Part shown: positions 28,095 to 38,100 of the stretch, piece by piece | Numbering within the stretch: the first letter of the stretch is position 1 | Layout of the letters: each line of letters opens with the position of its first letter | Source of the DNA: Carpediemonas membranifera | Taxonomy: Eukaryota > Fornicata | Assembly (NCBI GenBank): GCA_019828565.1 | Contig: JAHDYR010000062.1 | Span: 1,240,001 to 1,304,000 of the forward strand | Direction: 5' to 3' | DNA length: 64,000 nt | The notes under the pieces: generated by a model | Seen by the model: the letters and a program-made list of their open reading frames with translations, nothing else | Database searches by the model: none | Told to the model about the DNA's origin: nothing | Translations under genes and position numbers: made by a program

Positions 28095-29325
28095 ATGGGC
28101 TCAAGCGGCAAGAGGAAGCAATCCGGGCCTGTCAAAGAGGCTAAGGAAGTAGCAAAAAGGGATATTAAGAACTACTTAATCCAATTGGGGGAGAACTGGG
28201 CCGATCTTGAAGCCGAAAACAATATTATGATGTATACTGACGCAGAAGCACTCCTCGAGTCCCGTTTGAATCGCCTGCCTGAAATGACGACGATGCTCTC
28301 TGACCTACTTGAGGATCTAACGCTAGTATGGAAAGACCAGGCGACATACGCCGACACGCGCACCATGTTTGTCAACGCCACCCCCCTCACACAGGTACAA
28401 CACCTACATATCCCGCTCCAACGAAATCATAGCGGAGTACAACATTCGATACGCCACCGGGAAGCAGTTTGATAAGCTCCGCCGGGCCCGGGGGATCAAG
28501 CACGTCGAGGAGGAACCCCAGCCAGTCATCCACATCCTGCCACCCCTCTCTGGGCCCGCAGACATCCGTAAGAACCCGCTGCTGAACTCACCCGCGATGG
28601 CTCCCCTCGGCATCCGCCCGCACGCGGCCGCAGCGGAGGTGGCCGCCCTCCGCAACCTAGAGAGCCCCCTGCCCTCGTACGCCGAGGTAGTGGCCCTGTG
28701 CCAGCCGTACGTCCCTGTCCCGCAGGAGGAGAACAAGTTCGAGGTGCAGCGCTACGAGGACGGGACCGAGTACGAGCACCAATGGCTGCTGAGCCGGTAC
28801 AGGAACAGGCAGGGCGGAGCGGTGTGCACGCAGTGGACTATCAGTCAGGTGGACTACCCGCAGGGCTGGGTGGACGACAAGCGGACGTACTCGATCCTCA
28901 AGGAGTACGTGCTGCCCCTCCAGGACCCTGCCCACGGCATGTACTACCACATGCGGGCCGGGGAGCGATGCATGGCGCTGTATCCTGATACGACGACGTT
29001 CTACCCGGCCTCGGTGATCCAGGAACCGTCGTACGAAACCCAATGGTGCTACCTGCTCAAGTTCGACGGCGAGGACGACGAGACTGCGATCATCCGTGTG
29101 TATGCCCGCTTCGTAACGTACCTCATGGAGCCAGACCCCGCTTACCCCCTCCCCGTCTACTCCGGGAAGGGCGCGACGGCAAAGAAGGTCGCCCCGCCAG
29201 TTTGCCGGATATGGCCAGGCTACCCGGACGACGCCAAGTGCCCCACCGTGGCAGATGTGAAGGCCGTGTGGAAGGCCGCGGGTGATGAGCTGCAGCCGTT
29301 CATCAAGAGCTTCGGGTCGTCGTAG
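28095..29325 (+). CDS. SGF29: SGF29-like tandem-Tudor subunit of SAGA
   Basis: Exon 1 is 28095-28366 and exon 2 is 28395-29325. The 28-nt intron (28367-28394) runs GTTTGT...TCACACAG, and splicing gives 400 residues. The N-terminal half is helical (SAGA-anchoring region) and ends in a Pro-rich linker. The C-terminal half carries the SGF29 double-Tudor signature: VLPLQDPAHG, then CMALYPDTTTFYPASVI, then WCYLLKFDGEDD and an RVYARFVTYL strand. The aromatic residues around ALYPDTTTFY form the H3K4me3 pocket in characterised members. SGF29 recruits the SAGA acetyltransferase module to promoters. The start lies 14 bp after the element, and no alternative ATG precedes it. Confidence 0.83.
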
Positions 29326-29470
29326 GACCGAGGCGCGCTGAATATAAACTCTTGGGCTGGATGACTGGAATAGTGTGCTGGGCGAGTTGGGATGGTCGGC
29401 TGGACAAACTGGTCGTCAGCAGAGTCGAGACTCCGCGAAAAGTTGGCCGGCAAGACGCAAATTCGCAGAG

Positions 29471-32221
29471 ATGGAAACACGTCTGCTCGTCCTTCCCAGT
29501 GGGGCACAGCTGGGTGATACGGACTCTAAACGTCTCAGTAACCTCATACAGACAGCTTCTGAGCTTGAAAGGGAGCTCACAACTTGCCCAGACGATACAT
29601 TCGAAGAAACTCGGCTCCAGACTGTGGAGAAGGTATTGGAAGTCATCAAAGACACTATTAATGCTCTTATCGAGGAGTCTAAGAGCAGAAAGCATCTTGG
29701 AGGTGTTGGAAAGACCGTACTCGCGGCCACCTTTTTCGCTGTCGCGCAGCATGCCCCAACTACCGCAGCTTCCGTCCTCCTCGACGCCGCGCGCCAGGAC
29801 ACAGCCATGACGATCATCGTGAACATACTCACCGAGACCGCACTGCCCGAGTTCTGCGTCTCTGCCGTTCCAGACGTGCTGATGGCCATGCTCACCGCCG
29901 TGGCCGAGATCCCGCACACCACTAAGGAGACAGAGGCGGGGTTCGTCAGGGCGTGGGCTAAGGTGCTTGGGGCCGTGGCGGACAAGCAGCCGGTGATGGG
30001 CGAGTTCGTCGAGGCCGCAGGAGATCTCGTTGCCCACCCATTATACTTCATCCGAGGCGTCGGGCTTGTGATATACGCTACCGCTGCCGTCAGGTTCGCC
30101 CGGACGATGCGTGAGAGCAACACGGAGCCCTCCCCCACTGCTGCCAACGGGTACCGGGCCTGCATCGAGCAGCTGGAGGCCCACGGTCGCGACGTCAACC
30201 CGCACATCAGAGCGAGGGTGGTGCGGCTCATCGACGGCATACACGGACAGGGGTTCATCAACAAGGGAGCGTTCGCCGCAGCGCTCGAAACGGTGGCCGA
30301 ACGTCTCGTCGACAAGGCCGCAAACGTCCGCAAGGCGGCGGCTGAGGCCGTGACCCACATCCTGCAGTCGTCCCGCTGGCTCGGGCCCTCGCTGGCCGAC
30401 TCCCACCGCGCCGAGCTCGAGGCAAAGGCGGGTGAGACGGCTACCATGGTGTACCAGGTGCTCGGCCGCATCAAGGCCGCCCTGCACAGTGTCATCGTCG
30501 GGAGCCCCCAGGACGCCCCGCAGATGCTCCCGCTGGTGACAACGTTGGTCGAGCGGGATGTCACTGGGTCCGGCGAGCTCGTCAAGGCCGCCTTCGTGAG
30601 GTGTGCCGACACCCTCGAGGCGAGGGAGGCCCTGTGTGGCCTGGTCGAGCAGATCGCCATCACGTCGCAGTCAGACCCGGAGCTGGACGAGGGTGTCAAG
30701 GAGCTCGCCTGGTCCGCCAAGGCCCTCGCGGACATCGCCGCATCCCTGCCGTGGGAGTCCCAGGGCAGGTTCGCGGACGTGCTCGTCCAGCTCCACGACG
30801 ACAAGGGCGCGCTATCCTCCCGGTTGGCCCAAACCCTGGTGCTCGTCGCATCCAGGGCTCAGGCCCAGGTCAAGCTCGGGGCCTGGCTCGCAGTCACCCA
30901 TTTGACGAGATCAAAGGCACCGGTCGACCTGGGCGATGTCCCTGTGACAAGTCTATGCACGCGACACGCCCTGGCGGTCCATCACTGCTACTGCACCGCC
31001 CTGTCACGCCGGCCCAAGCCCTCCTCCAGCCCCATCTGGCCCGTTCTCCTCAAGGCCTGCCTCACCGCCCCCACACGCGCCACATGCGCCGCCGCGGCGG
31101 TCAGTGCAATCCGGGCACTGTACGCCTCGGACAAGCCGCTGCCGACCGCCCAGCACTGGATCAGGTCCTTCGTGGCCAAGGACGCCATCGTCGGCCTCGT
31201 CGCCATGGCTGAGTGTGCCGTCTGCCACGCGGCGATGGTCGACAACCTGGTCGCGGCCATCAGGAAGCGGCCGCTCGAGACAGAGGGGGGCGAGCTCGAG
31301 GCCGTGGTCGGGGCCGACCCCAGGGACACCGCCGTGGGGGTTGCCGAGGCCGCGTTCGACCGGTCCGCGCCCAGTGAGCAGGCGCTGGGGCTGATTGAGA
31401 CGATCATCGCCAACACCAACGAGGGCGAGGGCTACAGCGTCGAGGCCCGCATCCTGGCAGTCGTCGCCGCGGTCAAGCTGGCCGTGACGACCCCGGGCCT
31501 CAGAGACCGTCTCATGCCGAGCATACAGACCGCGCTGGGCGCCGAGGACGTCCGACGGGCGGCCGTCGTGGGGCTGGGCGATTTATTCAGACGGTACCCT
31601 GCCCGCATGCACGAACACGCCGCCCTGGCCTTCGAGAGCGCTGCCACGGAGGGCCCTGGTCAGGTTGAGGCGCTGCTGACGGTGGGGTCGCTGATGCTGA
31701 GCGATCTGCTCAAGACAACCCACAGCTTCGGCCTGATCGCGTCGCTGTTCGACTCGGAAGACCCGGCCGTGCAGACGAACGCGCGGGAGTTCTTCAGACT
31801 TCTGGCCGAGAAGCCCCAGGCGCCCGTGAAGGCAGCTGTCGTCGAGGTCATGAGCTCTCTCGTCTCGGGCCGGCTCACCCCTACTGCGTTCGACCGGGCA
31901 ATGGCATTCCTCCTGCCCCGTGTCCCGGGGAGCTTTGACACCGTCGTCGAGAAGATCTTCGACCGTGTCGGGCAGACGGACGACGGGGCCACGGCCGGCC
32001 AGCTGCTGAGAACGGTGCAGTTTATCGACAAGGAGAAGATGACGGACGCCTGCTGGCGGCGGTTCAGTGACAATGAGGGGCTTCTGGCCAAGTTCAGCGA
32101 GAACGAGGAGTTCACGGCCTCACTGAGGGAGGTGCTGAAGCTGCTCGCTGGGAAGAAGGAGAAGACCGAGCAGGCCGGGGCTGCGGAGGCGATCCTGGTG
32201 GGGCTGATTGGATCAGCCTGA
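29471..32221 (+). CDS. Condensin HEAT subunit, CAP-D2 (Cnd1)-like
   Basis: The 916-residue protein is a HEAT solenoid. Its C-terminal third contains the Cnd1-domain pattern: VRRAAVVGLGDLFRRYP, followed by a segment equivalent to the conserved hydrophobic LTHLIL block (VGSLMLSDLLKTTHSFG), SLFDSEDPAVQTNAREFFRL and a long terminal helix pair. This order is that of the non-SMC condensin subunit CAP-D2. CAP-D3 is a less likely alternative, since the N-terminus is short. The family loads condensin onto chromosomes in mitosis. Compared with animal CAP-D2 (about 1400 residues) it is short, probably lacking the disordered tails. GCAAATTCGCAG immediately before the ATG is a second motif shared with other starts. 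Confidence 0.6.
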   Translation: METRLLVLPSGAQLGDTDSKRLSNLIQTASELERELTTCPDDTFEETRLQTVEKVLEVIKDTINALIEESKSRKHLGGVGKTVLAATFFAVAQHAPTTAASVLLDAARQDTAMTIIVNILTETALPEFCVSAVPDVLMAMLTAVAEIPHTTKETEAGFVRAWAKVLGAVADKQPVMGEFVEAAGDLVAHPLYFIRGVGLVIYATAAVRFARTMRESNTEPSPTAANGYRACIEQLEAHGRDVNPHIRARVVRLIDGIHGQGFINKGAFAAALETVAERLVDKAANVRKAAAEAVTHILQSSRWLGPSLADSHRAELEAKAGETATMVYQVLGRIKAALHSVIVGSPQDAPQMLPLVTTLVERDVTGSGELVKAAFVRCADTLEAREALCGLVEQIAITSQSDPELDEGVKELAWSAKALADIAASLPWESQGRFADVLVQLHDDKGALSSRLAQTLVLVASRAQAQVKLGAWLAVTHLTRSKAPVDLGDVPVTSLCTRHALAVHHCYCTALSRRPKPSSSPIWPVLLKACLTAPTRATCAAAAVSAIRALYASDKPLPTAQHWIRSFVAKDAIVGLVAMAECAVCHAAMVDNLVAAIRKRPLETEGGELEAVVGADPRDTAVGVAEAAFDRSAPSEQALGLIETIIANTNEGEGYSVEARILAVVAAVKLAVTTPGLRDRLMPSIQTALGAEDVRRAAVVGLGDLFRRYPARMHEHAALAFESAATEGPGQVEALLTVGSLMLSDLLKTTHSFGLIASLFDSEDPAVQTNAREFFRLLAEKPQAPVKAAVVEVMSSLVSGRLTPTAFDRAMAFLLPRVPGSFDTVVEKIFDRVGQTDDGATAGQLLRTVQFIDKEKMTDACWRRFSDNEGLLAKFSENEEFTASLREVLKLLAGKKEKTEQAGAAEAILVGLIGSA

Positions 32222-32241
32222 CCGTAAATTCAATTTAGTAC

Positions 32242-34017
32242 TCACAACGCGCCGCTTTGCACCGCCTGCATGCCAGCTATCCACGCGTAACGGTCCTCTG
32301 GGTAGTTGAACTTGTCACGAATGGAGTCGAAAGCTCTGCGACAGGTATTGCTTTCCAAATCAACGAGTGCTTCCTCGCAGACAGCCTTCACCTTATCCGA
32401 GTCTCCCATCCGGCGGAAAATGCGTGTCCGGCTGTTGAAATCGTAAAGTTTCGTCCGAGCCTCGAAGATCGGTGAACGATCCGATCTGCTGGTGGTCAAC
32501 ATGAACCTCAGCAGGATCGGGAGATATTCGTGTGAGTCGACCTTGCTGTCGGGGTAGAAGATGGGCTTGATGTTCATGCCTGCATACTCTTGCTGCACAC
32601 CATCTCTCATCATGGCGAAGTTGGGGTGACCCGCGTCGCGCTGCACGTAGCGGAGATACTCGTCGTTATTCAGCGAGCAGCCGATGAAGAGCACGCTACG
32701 GAGCCCAGTCATGGCCTGCACGACGGTTGGAACAGGGCTGTTGGCATATGCCTTCTTGTACTGCTTTTTCGTCAGGACATGCGTGTCGTATCGGTCGTAG
32801 GTGCCGTGGAGCTTGATCAAAACAGGCTGGTCTCGGTCCATGACATCATCTATCATTTTGCGAACTCTGTCACCCTGACCCTCCCCCTGCGGGTTGATCT
32901 CGCTCGGTATGATGATGTTGACTTTGTCGGGCAGGCAGGCTTCGATGACGGGGTCGTAGTTGGTGGTGATGATGGTGCCTTGGAACTCGGGCAGCAGGCC
33001 GCCCATGACGCCCTTCATCTTGGCCTTATCAGTCGGCCCGAAGGTGTGCTCGATATTCTTACTCATCGAGGTGACCGTGTCGAGGTATTCGGCGGCTTCC
33101 TGGTATTGGTCCTTGCCAAGCATCTCGCGCACCTTGACGACAGCATCTGGGTCTCCGCAGTTAGCGGCGCAGTCATTGAGGAACTTCCACCACGAGGGGT
33201 ACCCTGCCGGGCAGCTGACCCCTGCCCCGATGAACGGGACGACCTCGTTCTTGCGGAGCCACCAGTGAAGGAGGTCGATGTCACGCTTAGCGTCATCTGT
33301 CAGCTGTTCGAGCCACACCAGCATCCGCAGGGCCTTATACAGGGGGGAGATGTCCCAGGCGTCGAAGTCTAATTGGTGGGCGAGGAACATCTTGATCTCC
33401 TCCTCAAAGTCCTCTTCGAGCCATGCAAATTCATCCTGCTCTGCCAAAACATGGTCGAGGAAATTTGCCCTCTGAGCAAAGGTCTCGCCGAGCCGCCTCT
33501 TCATCTCGGTGTTGATGATGCGACTCTGCTCAGACCTCGGGCAGGCAGCCAGGCGAGCTTCAATATTACCGACAAGCCCCGAGAGGGTAATGACTGAGAG
33601 AGGAAGGCCCGGGATATAAGCAGGGAGGGCCCCGTTGAGCTGTCCGTATGATTCTGACACAATCTTGGTGAAAGTCTTGGCGAACGGGGCGGGTAAGGCC
33701 AGGCGCATATACCGAAGCAGCAACATGCTCTCTTGAGCCCCTTCGTCGTTCTCAGAGTTTGCTCTGGTGGCGTCGTACCACATGGCGACGACGAGAGCCT
33801 CAGAGGCGATGTCAAGGTCGTACTGGAAGCGAGTGTGGTTGCACTTGGACTGGCTCGACTGGCTCGCCGACTTGATCTCCTCGGTCATTGTATCAAGACC
33901 CTGGATGATCTTCCCGGCGCTTCCAATGACTTCTACCCAGTTCTCCTGAACCCTGGTGGGAAAGGACAACAATTGAATGAAGACTGGGGACAGAATTGGG
34001 CAGTGTAGTCTTTCCAT
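32242..34017 (-). CDS. SIR2-like domain protein of prokaryotic defence type
   Basis: From the ATG at 34017 the frame gives 591 residues. About 250 N-terminal helical residues of unknown type precede a SIR2-like domain. Its landmarks are FIGAGVSCPAGYPSWW (NAD loop), TTNYDPVIEACL, IKLHGTYDRYD (candidate catalytic His) and VLFIGCSLNNDEYLRYV. This is the SIR2_2 layout found in bacterial anti-phage NADases rather than in histone deacetylases, which carry a zinc module that is absent here. A C-terminal helical tail of about 100 residues follows. It may be an NAD-hydrolysing effector acquired from bacteria. The 5' end is unsettled: an upstream open frame (34228 down to about 34040), with a possible 48-nt intron, may supply extra N-terminal residues. 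Confidence 0.8.
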   Translation of the reverse strand: MERLHCPILSPVFIQLLSFPTRVQENWVEVIGSAGKIIQGLDTMTEEIKSASQSSQSKCNHTRFQYDLDIASEALVVAMWYDATRANSENDEGAQESMLLLRYMRLALPAPFAKTFTKIVSESYGQLNGALPAYIPGLPLSVITLSGLVGNIEARLAACPRSEQSRIINTEMKRRLGETFAQRANFLDHVLAEQDEFAWLEEDFEEEIKMFLAHQLDFDAWDISPLYKALRMLVWLEQLTDDAKRDIDLLHWWLRKNEVVPFIGAGVSCPAGYPSWWKFLNDCAANCGDPDAVVKVREMLGKDQYQEAAEYLDTVTSMSKNIEHTFGPTDKAKMKGVMGGLLPEFQGTIITTNYDPVIEACLPDKVNIIIPSEINPQGEGQGDRVRKMIDDVMDRDQPVLIKLHGTYDRYDTHVLTKKQYKKAYANSPVPTVVQAMTGLRSVLFIGCSLNNDEYLRYVQRDAGHPNFAMMRDGVQQEYAGMNIKPIFYPDSKVDSHEYLPILLRFMLTTSRSDRSPIFEARTKLYDFNSRTRIFRRMGDSDKVKAVCEEALVDLESNTCRRAFDSIRDKFNYPEDRYAWIAGMQAVQSGAL

Positions 34018-34363
34018 GCTTCCCTGCTGGCTCTGTGCATGAGGGCGTTCCGGACCTCAGCGATCTCAGTGTCAGTGTCAGTGTCAAGACCGTCTTATTC
34101 GTTAGTGTCGTTCTCATCGGTTTCAATATGTGCACGCTTACCATCGAGTGGAAAGCGCTTAGAAGCAGTATTAGAGCGCTTCTTGGTCTTCTGAGCAGCA
34201 GCTCTAGTCGTTTGTTGGTTGCCACTTATCATCAGCAGTGGTCAAGCTGGCGCACAACCTTGGCGCGAGAAATGTCGTAGATCTTGTCAAGATCAGGGCC
34301 GTCATTGACCGTCCCCGGCTGCCATGCTTTATCCGTGCTGTCGATGCCCGCCGCCCCAGGACC

Positions 34364-34663
34364 TCACCCGCCCATCAGCTCCTTGATGATCTCAACCCAC
34401 CGCCAGAACTCGGACTTGGCCTTCTGCTCGGCCCCAGCAAACCAGGCCTGCTCCGCCTCGATCTCCTCCTTCATCGCCGTCATTCGTTTGATGATATCAG
34501 AATATTCCATCTTGGCCCCAATAAACGCCTTCTCCGCGACAGAATCCTTCCTCTCCTCGAGCTGTGCCCTGAACGCCTCCAGCTCAGCCCGCATCACAGG
34601 CACCTGCTGGGCCAGCCCCTTGATCGCCTTGATCTTGCCCCGGTGCCCCTCGATATACCCCAT
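34364..34663 (-). CDS. Small coiled-coil protein, unrecognised
   Basis: This is a 99-residue frame, almost entirely helical, with a heptad pattern (MRAELEAFRAQLEERKDS, MTAMKEEIEAEQAWFAGAEQ) and a Trp-containing end (FWRWVEIIKELMGG). Codon use matches real genes in the window. The ATG at 34663 is preceded by an AG (ACATTAGC), so an upstream exon is possible, but I could not find a convincing donor. The small size and coil would fit a subunit of a larger complex. No family assignment is made. Confidence 0.5.
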   Translation of the reverse strand: MGYIEGHRGKIKAIKGLAQQVPVMRAELEAFRAQLEERKDSVAEKAFIGAKMEYSDIIKRMTAMKEEIEAEQAWFAGAEQKAKSEFWRWVEIIKELMGG

Positions 34664-34915
34664 GCTAATGTCGACAAGCGCCAGATATGTTCAGAGGCGC
34701 CTAGCATAGCCCTGACGGAAGTCATTCATGTGCTGGGCTCCATCGGGACAAGTCCGCTGACCCATCGAACGTGAGACATGATTTGATTTTTCAAATCCAC
34801 GTTACCTGATCAACTCGGCCAAGCAACGCTATTTACCCACTAAGCTAGGCTACAATGAGGCAGTGCCAGCACATGATGTATGGAACTCCCTTCATTCACG
34901 TCGATAGGGTCAAGT

Positions 34916-34980
34916 GCAGTTTTAAGTAGTCAGTGCTGTGCTTTTGAAGTGTCGATCAATGTCTTTTATACGGCGCAACA
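34916..34980 (+). repeat. Copy 3 of the dispersed promoter-containing repeat
   Basis: GCAGTTTTAAG, a GT-rich spacer, TTTTGAAGTGTCGATCAATG and TTTTATACGGCGCAACA align with copy 1 at 14664-14727 over the full length. It abuts the left copy of a 20-bp direct repeat upstream of the first Vps41-like gene. Confidence 0.65.
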
Positions 34981-35226
34981 GAATCAGCCATGGATGACCC
35001 CCCTTGTGTTACCCTCATTCATGCCGGCCCAGCACCGGTCCAGCTATGCCTGGTCAGCCTCTACCGACTCCACTGGGCGCAAAACTGAGCTACCAGCACC
35101 GCATAGGTCAACACCGGCCAGCCTGGACGTACTACTGCTGCTGGACGTCACGGTGGATCCCTAGAGGATGAGCACTTTAAGGTATCTTCATTCACATCGC
35201 CAGCCCGAATCAGCCATGGACGACCC
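34981..35226 (+). repeat. 20-bp direct repeats bracketing a 206-bp leader segment
   Basis: GAATCAGCCATGGATGACCC (34981-35000) recurs at 35207-35226 with one change (T to C). The second copy contains the likely start codon of the Vps41-like gene. The intervening segment also occurs, nearly identical, upstream of the paralogue on the other strand (about 63227-63447). Confidence 0.75.
35172..35182 (+). promoter_or_regulatory. Reversed TTAAAGTGC element overlapping an upstream ATG
   Basis: GCACTTTAAGG begins within the ATG at 35168 and lies 34 bp before the ATG at 35216. Its position argues that translation starts at 35216. The same arrangement occurs at 63261-63272. Confidence 0.5.
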
Positions 35227-37741
35227 ATGGTACCATTACTACACATATCAGCGCGACGAGGAAGAGCCTGATCCTCTCAGCTTCGCTGTTATTTCCCGTG
35301 ACGTTAATTTCACGGCGTTTGCCGCATACAAGCACGATTTCTTCGCATGCGGCACGGAAATAGGCGATATTCACATCTTTGATCCGAAAGGGAAGCGTAG
35401 CGAGCTTCTAGAACTCTCCAATCTTCACGCTGGGCCAGTATCGCACCTTGCACTGACCGAACACTTCTGCTTCTCTGCTGCAGCGACCAAGCTCGTCGTG
35501 ACGCCCCTATACCGCGAGCTACAGAAGGAGTTTCATACAACCGAGATCTCATCAAGCCGCGAGGTGACTGCAGTGGCCGGGCAGGAGGTCGACAAGCAGT
35601 GGGTCTTCCACGCGGGGAACGTGATGGGCGGCGTGGCCGTTTACCGGCCCAGTCGCGGCGGCTACACCACCACGGAGGTCGTGGCGTCCGAGCACGTGCG
35701 CTGCCCGGTGCACTGCATCGGCCTGCCCGCGAACCACGTCCTCGCCGTGTCGGACCGCGGAATCTCGCTCGTCCAGCGCGGGAACAACGGCACGTACACG
35801 CTCGTCGGCTTCAAGGACCCCGTCATCGGCACAATGCCCTACGACGACGGCCGTGCCCGCCTCAGCGTGCTGGGCAACGAGGCCCTCGTCGGCTGGGGCC
35901 ATGTCGTCGGTGTGTACTCGATCAACCTCACCAACGACGAGGAGAAGGGCCGCCTCCAGCCGACGAGCTTCATGAACGTCGGCGCCCCCGTGATCGGGCT
36001 GACGCTCTTCGGCAAATGCTCCTTCACCCTCCTCTGCCGCACGGGCCCTGGCACGTTGGCGTTCCGGGAGATCGACTACTCCGACGGCGCCATAGACATC
36101 CACAACGATGCCCTGAAGCTTGACGTTGCGGACGACCGGAAACTGGATCTCGACGGGTACGCGGTCAGAGACAAGAAGACGTTCTTTATCGCAGACCCGG
36201 CCAACCCGATCCACGTCGTCCCCATGAGCGTCCGGGACCTCGCCCTCCACTACAGGGACAGCGGCCGCATCCAGGACGCCCTCCGCCAGGCCTTCGCCGC
36301 CCAGGACCCGGCCCTCACGGCGCAGCTCGGCGTGGCCTTCCTGAAGCAGGAGATCGAGGCGGGCCGCATCAGCACCGTCCGCGAGCAGGCCCAGGACCTC
36401 CTCCGTTCCTCCGTCAAGGCCTGGCGCGAGTTCGTCTTTGTCGCGTGCCGGTCGCCGCAGCTCTCGGAGGTCTACTCCGTCGTCCCCCACCCCCGCTCCC
36501 GTCGTAACCGGATCCACCTCGGGTCGGACCTGTACTTCTCTGTCGTCGGCGCCCTGCTCGCCACTGGCAGGTTCGACACACTCCACGAGATCGTCCAGGA
36601 TTGGGGGCTACAGAGCAAGAATTCCGGCACTCCGGAAACAGTCGGAGTCATCCCGCCCCAGCCACTCGTACCCATGCTGCAGAAGGCGCTCGAGGCGGGT
36701 TCCAAGGACTACAGCCTCGGCCACACGCTGGCCCTGGTGTACGACAAGCTCGACGACATGCAGTCGGCGTTGAGTCAGTATATCGTCATGAAATCGGATA
36801 AGATATTCGATTATATCAACGAGAAACAGATTCACAGGATGATTGCGGGTGTAGCCGGCAGTCGATCTTATGTAACGGATCTACTCCAGATCGACGAGGC
36901 CAAGGCCATCGAGCTCTTCGCCACCCACCCCGAGGCGATGCCCATCCGTGTCATTCGAGACCAGCTCACTGAGAACGAGCTGCTCTACCGCTACTACCTC
37001 GCCATCAGCCAGACGAACGGCAGTCTGCTCATCCCGTACGCCGACCGGATGGTCGAGTTGCACGCCGAGTACGGCACGGAAGATAGCCTCATGGCCTTCC
37101 TGCAGGTGCGGCGGGCTGACATCAACCTCGAGAAGGCGCTCACCGCTTGCCGCAGTCACAACTTGTGGGAGTGCACGAGATTCGTGCTGCTCGAGATGGG
37201 GCGCTACCAGGAGGCACTGTCGATCTCATTGAATCAGATGCGGTCGATCGACAAGGCGCTCAATATCATCGACCGGTCTGCCCTGCAGAAGCGGGCCCTT
37301 ATCCCCCGCTTCCTGGAGATGGTCAAGAAGGTTGGGCTCGTAGGCGACCTGCTGGACGCCTACCCCGTCAGAGAGGCTGATGACCTCCCGTTGCTCCAGA
37401 TTGTACGAGATATTGACGTAGATTCGAAGATTGATAACCTGGGGTCGAGGCTGCTCAACGTCCTCGAGCACGAGCTTCTGGGCCTCTCGCGGCTGCAGGA
37501 CTGCGAGGTCCTCTTCCACGCCGACGTCCTAACCCTGATGGGTGAGCTAAACCGCAAGCAGCACGCTCCCGTGGTCGTGCGGACGGAGTCCAAGTGCAGC
37601 TGCGGGTGCGGCGGCAGCATTGTCGGATCGACTGACGACGTCGTCTTCTACTACTGCGGCCACGGCTACCTGGCCGACTGTCTGCGGGAGATGGGGGCCG
37701 GTGGGAGTGGGTCTTGCCCTGCATGCAAGGCCCTGCGCTAG
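35216..37741 (+). CDS. VPS41: Vps41-like HOPS subunit, copy A
   Basis: From 35216 the protein has 841 residues; an upstream in-frame ATG at 35168 overlaps the promoter element and is disfavoured. The first 350 residues form a WD40-like propeller. A clathrin-heavy-chain-type repeat region follows (about 350-760), with KIFDYINEKQIHRMI, LLQIDEAKAIELFATHP, LLIPYADRMVELHAEYG and LEKALTACRSHNLWECTRFV in the Vps41 order. A C-terminal RING-H2 uses CSCGCGG, CGHGYLADC and CPAC. Vps41 tethers late endosomes to lysosomes within HOPS; Vps8 of CORVET is an alternative. The gene has a second copy at 60696-63224 in inverted orientation, with alternating near-identical and diverged blocks. Confidence 0.65.
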   Translation: MDDPWYHYYTYQRDEEEPDPLSFAVISRDVNFTAFAAYKHDFFACGTEIGDIHIFDPKGKRSELLELSNLHAGPVSHLALTEHFCFSAAATKLVVTPLYRELQKEFHTTEISSSREVTAVAGQEVDKQWVFHAGNVMGGVAVYRPSRGGYTTTEVVASEHVRCPVHCIGLPANHVLAVSDRGISLVQRGNNGTYTLVGFKDPVIGTMPYDDGRARLSVLGNEALVGWGHVVGVYSINLTNDEEKGRLQPTSFMNVGAPVIGLTLFGKCSFTLLCRTGPGTLAFREIDYSDGAIDIHNDALKLDVADDRKLDLDGYAVRDKKTFFIADPANPIHVVPMSVRDLALHYRDSGRIQDALRQAFAAQDPALTAQLGVAFLKQEIEAGRISTVREQAQDLLRSSVKAWREFVFVACRSPQLSEVYSVVPHPRSRRNRIHLGSDLYFSVVGALLATGRFDTLHEIVQDWGLQSKNSGTPETVGVIPPQPLVPMLQKALEAGSKDYSLGHTLALVYDKLDDMQSALSQYIVMKSDKIFDYINEKQIHRMIAGVAGSRSYVTDLLQIDEAKAIELFATHPEAMPIRVIRDQLTENELLYRYYLAISQTNGSLLIPYADRMVELHAEYGTEDSLMAFLQVRRADINLEKALTACRSHNLWECTRFVLLEMGRYQEALSISLNQMRSIDKALNIIDRSALQKRALIPRFLEMVKKVGLVGDLLDAYPVREADDLPLLQIVRDIDVDSKIDNLGSRLLNVLEHELLGLSRLQDCEVLFHADVLTLMGELNRKQHAPVVVRTESKCSCGCGGSIVGSTDDVVFYYCGHGYLADCLREMGAGGSGSCPACKALR

Positions 37742-38100
37742 TTATACTGGTAGAATACCGTTGTTTATTAATAAAATTCACCGTTTCAGTTGTCCTTGGG
37801 TCATGTTATACTTGTCGCGTAGACAGGGGCCTAAAACTGCGACCAAGACTTCATGGCGTCGGGAGAGCATTTAACGTGGCTGGATGGAACCGGCTACTGG
37901 GCTGAGCCCGCTGGAGTTGCCCTGCTTCCCGTCTCCTCGAGGTGTCGGAGGCGGATGGTCAAGTGCGAGAGGTTACCATTGGTCAGCTGGGACTGGGGTG
38001 CCGTTGCCAGCACCAGGGCATGACTGTTCCACTGGGGTTGGTTGTCTTCCGACTCGGCGTCCAGTCGGAGAGCACAAACAAAAACGTCAAGCAAAAGATC

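Noticed and set aside
34052-34090. GTCAGT-type triplet repeat as a microsatellite of interest
   Set aside because: Only three units; too short to be notable and possibly coding for Asp-Thr repeats in the opposite strand.
29416-36586. Long antisense frames opposite condensin (29416-30804) and Vps41 copy A (35552-36586)
   Set aside because: Same codon-bias effect; low-complexity composition and no recognisable domain.
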